This document shows positions 62,001 through 64,000 of a stretch of 64,000 bases of DNA, in pieces. The notes under the pieces were generated by a model that saw only the letters and a list, made by a program, of their open reading frames with translations, searched no databases and had not been told where the DNA came from. Both the position numbers and the translations under genes were made by a program. The DNA comes from Lachnospiraceae bacterium. Its GTDB lineage: Bacteria; Bacillota; Clostridia; Lachnospirales; Lachnospiraceae. The DNA lies in the NCBI GenBank assembly GCA_017473115.1, contig JAFUNC010000012.1, positions 124,001 through 188,000 of the forward strand, given 5' to 3'. Position 1 is the stretch's first letter. Each line of letters starts with the position of its first letter.

Positions 62001-63536
62001 TTATTCTTCCGAATGTTCTGTAGGAACTTCTTCTTTCACTACAGGTGCTTCTTCTGCTGCTTCTTCAACTGCGGTTTCAACCGCTTCTTCTGTTACGGAA
62101 GCCGCATCTGTTTCGCCATGTTTAATCTTTAATGCTGCAACGTTAGCGTCAACCTGTTTCTTATGAAGAGGATACCAGAACCATAATACAAGACCTAATA
62201 AAAGGAATCCTAATGCAGGAACTAAAGTTGAAATATTAAAGATACCTGATAATACGCTTTCAGTCTGAACCGCACCGCTTGATGCAGCAACAGAATCATA
62301 TCCGATTCCTTCCAATAACCAGCCGGATAAACCTGCTGCCAAAGCCTGGCCGAGTTTACGTGCAAAGGAATACAATGCATATACGGAACCGTCTTCACGA
62401 ACACCGTTTCTAAGTTCTGAATAATCAATAACATCAGTGATAAGTGCCCATGAAACCATAGAGAACATACCAAGACCTAACCAGCAAAGCATCTGTAATC
62501 CGCAATATACCCATACGCTTTCGGGACGGATAATCCAGATGATTACCATAACCACTGCCGCAAAAAGATTTGATACAATTGAAATTTCAGCTTTACCAAA
62601 TTTCTGTGCCAACGGCTTAGCAAAAATTGCTGCTACAATCATACCGCCCATCATCATAAGAGTAGATACGGACTGTGCGTTTGCATTGTTATAATAATCC
62701 GGGAAAATATATGCTGCCATATTCTGCATAGTTAACTGTGCTAACAACATAACTACGGAAGCCGCAATAATGGAAAGCAATGCGCGGTTTGTAACTGCGC
62801 TGATAAGCATCTTTCCGACAGAGGGTCCTTTTTCTCCGGTAGGTTCCACGATTACTCGTTCTTTTACAAGTTTATAGCATAATAAGTAGCAAACAATTGC
62901 CAAAACAGAGAAGATACCTGCTGCTAATGTAACCTTAGGTCCGTTCAATGTTTCTTTTACCACATCTGCCGAAACCTGAACCTTATCATAAGCAATAATC
63001 GGAAGAAGAACACCGATTACCATACCTGCAAGCATACCACCCATAGTACGGAAGGTTGATAATGACTGACGGTCGCCGGGATCTGAAGAAACTGCAGATG
63101 CCATAGAACCGTAAGGAATGTTAATACCTGTGTAGCAGAAAGAACCCCAAAGAAGATAAGTAGCTGCTAAATAAATAATCTTAACATTCGTAGGAAGTCC
63201 TGCTAATCCGCTTTGATACATTAAGAAAGATGCTACCGCAACGGGGAAACACATACGGAGAATCCAAGGTTTAAATTTACCGTTAGGTGTAATCTTACTA
63301 CGGTCACAAATTCGTCCCATTGCAACGTCCGTTACTGCATCCACAAAACGTGCTAACATCATAATGGTACCGATGACACCGGCAGAAACACCCATTACAT
63401 CGGTATAAAATTTCGATAAAATCATTGTGGATAAAATGAAGGTAAAGTCGTTACCGAAGTCACCGAACAAATATCCCATTTTGTCTGCAAGACCAAACGG
63501 TCTTACTGCTTTTGTTTTCTGTTCTTTCACTTGCAT
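62001..63536 (-). CDS. GPH-family sugar:cation symporter (MelB-like MFS)
   Basis: 511 residues with twelve membrane helices. GYLFGDFGNDFTFILSTMIL and the loop DAVTDVAMGRICDRSKITPN (D-x3-G-x2-D) are GPH signatures; FKPWILRM is the usual next element. It imports a glycoside with Na+ or H+. The C-terminus has an unusual acidic, Ala/Glu/Val-rich tail of about 50 residues (AVETAVEEAAEEAPVVKEEV). The GH2 gene follows in the same operon, so the substrate is likely a beta-linked di- or oligosaccharide or glycoside. The gene at 63762 diverges from it. Confidence 0.92.
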   Translation of the reverse strand: MQVKEQKTKAVRPFGLADKMGYLFGDFGNDFTFILSTMILSKFYTDVMGVSAGVIGTIMMLARFVDAVTDVAMGRICDRSKITPNGKFKPWILRMCFPVAVASFLMYQSGLAGLPTNVKIIYLAATYLLWGSFCYTGINIPYGSMASAVSSDPGDRQSLSTFRTMGGMLAGMVIGVLLPIIAYDKVQVSADVVKETLNGPKVTLAAGIFSVLAIVCYLLCYKLVKERVIVEPTGEKGPSVGKMLISAVTNRALLSIIAASVVMLLAQLTMQNMAAYIFPDYYNNANAQSVSTLMMMGGMIVAAIFAKPLAQKFGKAEISIVSNLFAAVVMVIIWIIRPESVWVYCGLQMLCWLGLGMFSMVSWALITDVIDYSELRNGVREDGSVYALYSFARKLGQALAAGLSGWLLEGIGYDSVAASSGAVQTESVLSGIFNISTLVPALGFLLLGLVLWFWYPLHKKQVDANVAALKIKHGETDAASVTEEAVETAVEEAAEEAPVVKEEVPTEHSEE

Positions 63537-63696
63537 ACCCCTTTCTGTAATTAGATGAAATATAGTTGAAAAGTTTAATATTTTGTCTGCGGATATCTAT
63601 CCCCCCGGACATTCCGCAATGCTTGATATCATTTTAACAAAATAGTAACAATAGAGAGAGTATAATTTTTGTGAGTTTTCGTATAATTTTTATTAG

Positions 63697-63725
63697 TTGT
63701 GATTTTTACCTAAAAATGGTACTAT
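63697..63725 (+). promoter_or_regulatory. Promoter of the gene at 63762
   Basis: TTGTGA, 17 bases, TACTAT, about 37 bases before the start. Confidence 0.55.
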
Positions 63726-63761
63726 AAAAGCATAAAAAATTATGGTTGCGGAGGTGTTTCA

Positions 63762-64000
63762 ATGTCATATCATTCAGAACTTGCTTTTACCGAAAAAATA
63801 TTATCTCATTTCCGTCTCAAAACGCGCATTGTGACAGAAGAAACTTTTTCCGTTTCAAATATCGATTTAGGACTGCGTCAACTTCTGGGTTTTGAGGAAA
63901 TCCGTGACTTGTCTCACTTTTTTATCCATAATAAAATGAAATCCAATACAATTTACAAATTAACGGATAATTTCTATTGTAATTATTTCATTCTCCGTCT
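63762..64000 (+). CDS. Probable transcriptional regulator, N-terminal part only (cut by window edge)
   Basis: The ATG at 63762 follows GCGGAGGTGTTTCA. About 79 codons are visible, starting MSYHSELAFTEKILSHFRLK. There is no DNA-binding motif in this part. In Lachnospiraceae this type of opening is often that of AraC-family regulators, whose helix-turn-helix lies at the C-terminus, outside the window. Divergence from the GH2-transporter operon fits a local regulator. The family name is inference. Confidence 0.5.
   Translation, partial: MSYHSELAFTEKILSHFRLKTRIVTEETFSVSNIDLGLRQLLGFEEIRDLSHFFIHNKMKSNTIYKLTDNFYCNYFILR

Noticed and set aside
1-64000. Recurrent TTTTATAAAA motif in many intergenic gaps (for example near 1132, 12411, 32906, 40510, 52553)
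   Set aside because: Most likely ordinary AT-rich promoter or terminator tails, with no fixed position relative to genes.
1-64000. tRNA, rRNA or CRISPR array
   Set aside because: No regularly spaced repeat array and no cloverleaf or rRNA sequence was recognised on reading both strands; a tRNAscan or CRISPR finder run was not possible.

Overview
The window looks like chromosome of an anaerobic, low-to-mid GC Firmicute, most likely a Lachnospiraceae-type Clostridia. The evidence is pyruvate formate-lyase with its activase, an 8-iron ferredoxin, a flavodiiron protein, the spore genes spmAB, MecA, KtrAB, the gdpP-rplI-dnaB block and the rpsF-ssb-rpsR block. Nearly all genes are ordinary core genes with strong AGGAGG-type ribosome binding sites and TTGACA/TATAAT promoters. 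No tRNA, rRNA or CRISPR array was seen.

Layout. 1-2100: spmB (cut by the window edge), spmA, and a small separate unit with a decayed Rpn-type nuclease/transposase followed by two mini-ORFs and a terminator. 2500-9700: a GH18 envelope glycosidase, mecA, a DUF1858 protein, pflB-pflA and a ferredoxin. 9700-17500: a MerR regulator, dnaB, rplI, gdpP, a membrane SGNH hydrolase, rpsR-ssb-rpsF with a leader hairpin, and a DUF951 protein. 17500-20000: a sirtuin, an isochorismatase-type hydrolase and small zinc-ribbon or Cys-containing proteins. 20000-28270: an AT-rich accessory island. 28300-52500: housekeeping (an RlmI-type methyltransferase, SLC13, AGCS and NhaC transporters, ktrAB, lipid kinase, acyltransferase, argC, an RsmF-like methyltransferase, an NlpC/P60 hydrolase, dinB, a flavodiiron protein, an HD-GYP protein with a CBM2-like sensor, dCMP deaminase). 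52600-56600: a free-standing GrcA-type glycyl radical protein and a run of membrane proteins of unknown role. 56700-64000: a Ca-type P-ATPase, then a GH2 glycosidase and GPH sugar transporter operon with a divergent gene, probably its regulator.

The most interesting region is the island at about 20.0-28.3 kb. One operon, read right to left, encodes an AAA ATPase with a C-terminal nuclease-like domain, a protein with a HEPN RNase motif (R190-x4-H195), and an MmeI-type single-chain restriction-methylation enzyme. A second unit with its own promoter encodes another protein ending in a HEPN-like Rx4H motif (R301-x4-H306) and an unrecognised partner. A truncated excisionase-like ORF lies at the island's left edge. 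A palindromic element overlaps the -35 box of the main operon. I read this as a candidate phage-defence island in which restriction is backed by RNA-cleaving abortive proteins; that role is inference.

Other points worth attention: the free-standing glycyl radical protein far from pflB, the extracytoplasmic CBM2-like domain on the HD-GYP protein, an unusual Met-rich helical tail on the GH2 enzyme, an SSB ending in PFS instead of a terminal Phe, and several small genes that a length cut-off would miss (ferredoxin, the 48-residue gene at 19729, and the 46- and 24-residue ORFs near 1.3 kb).
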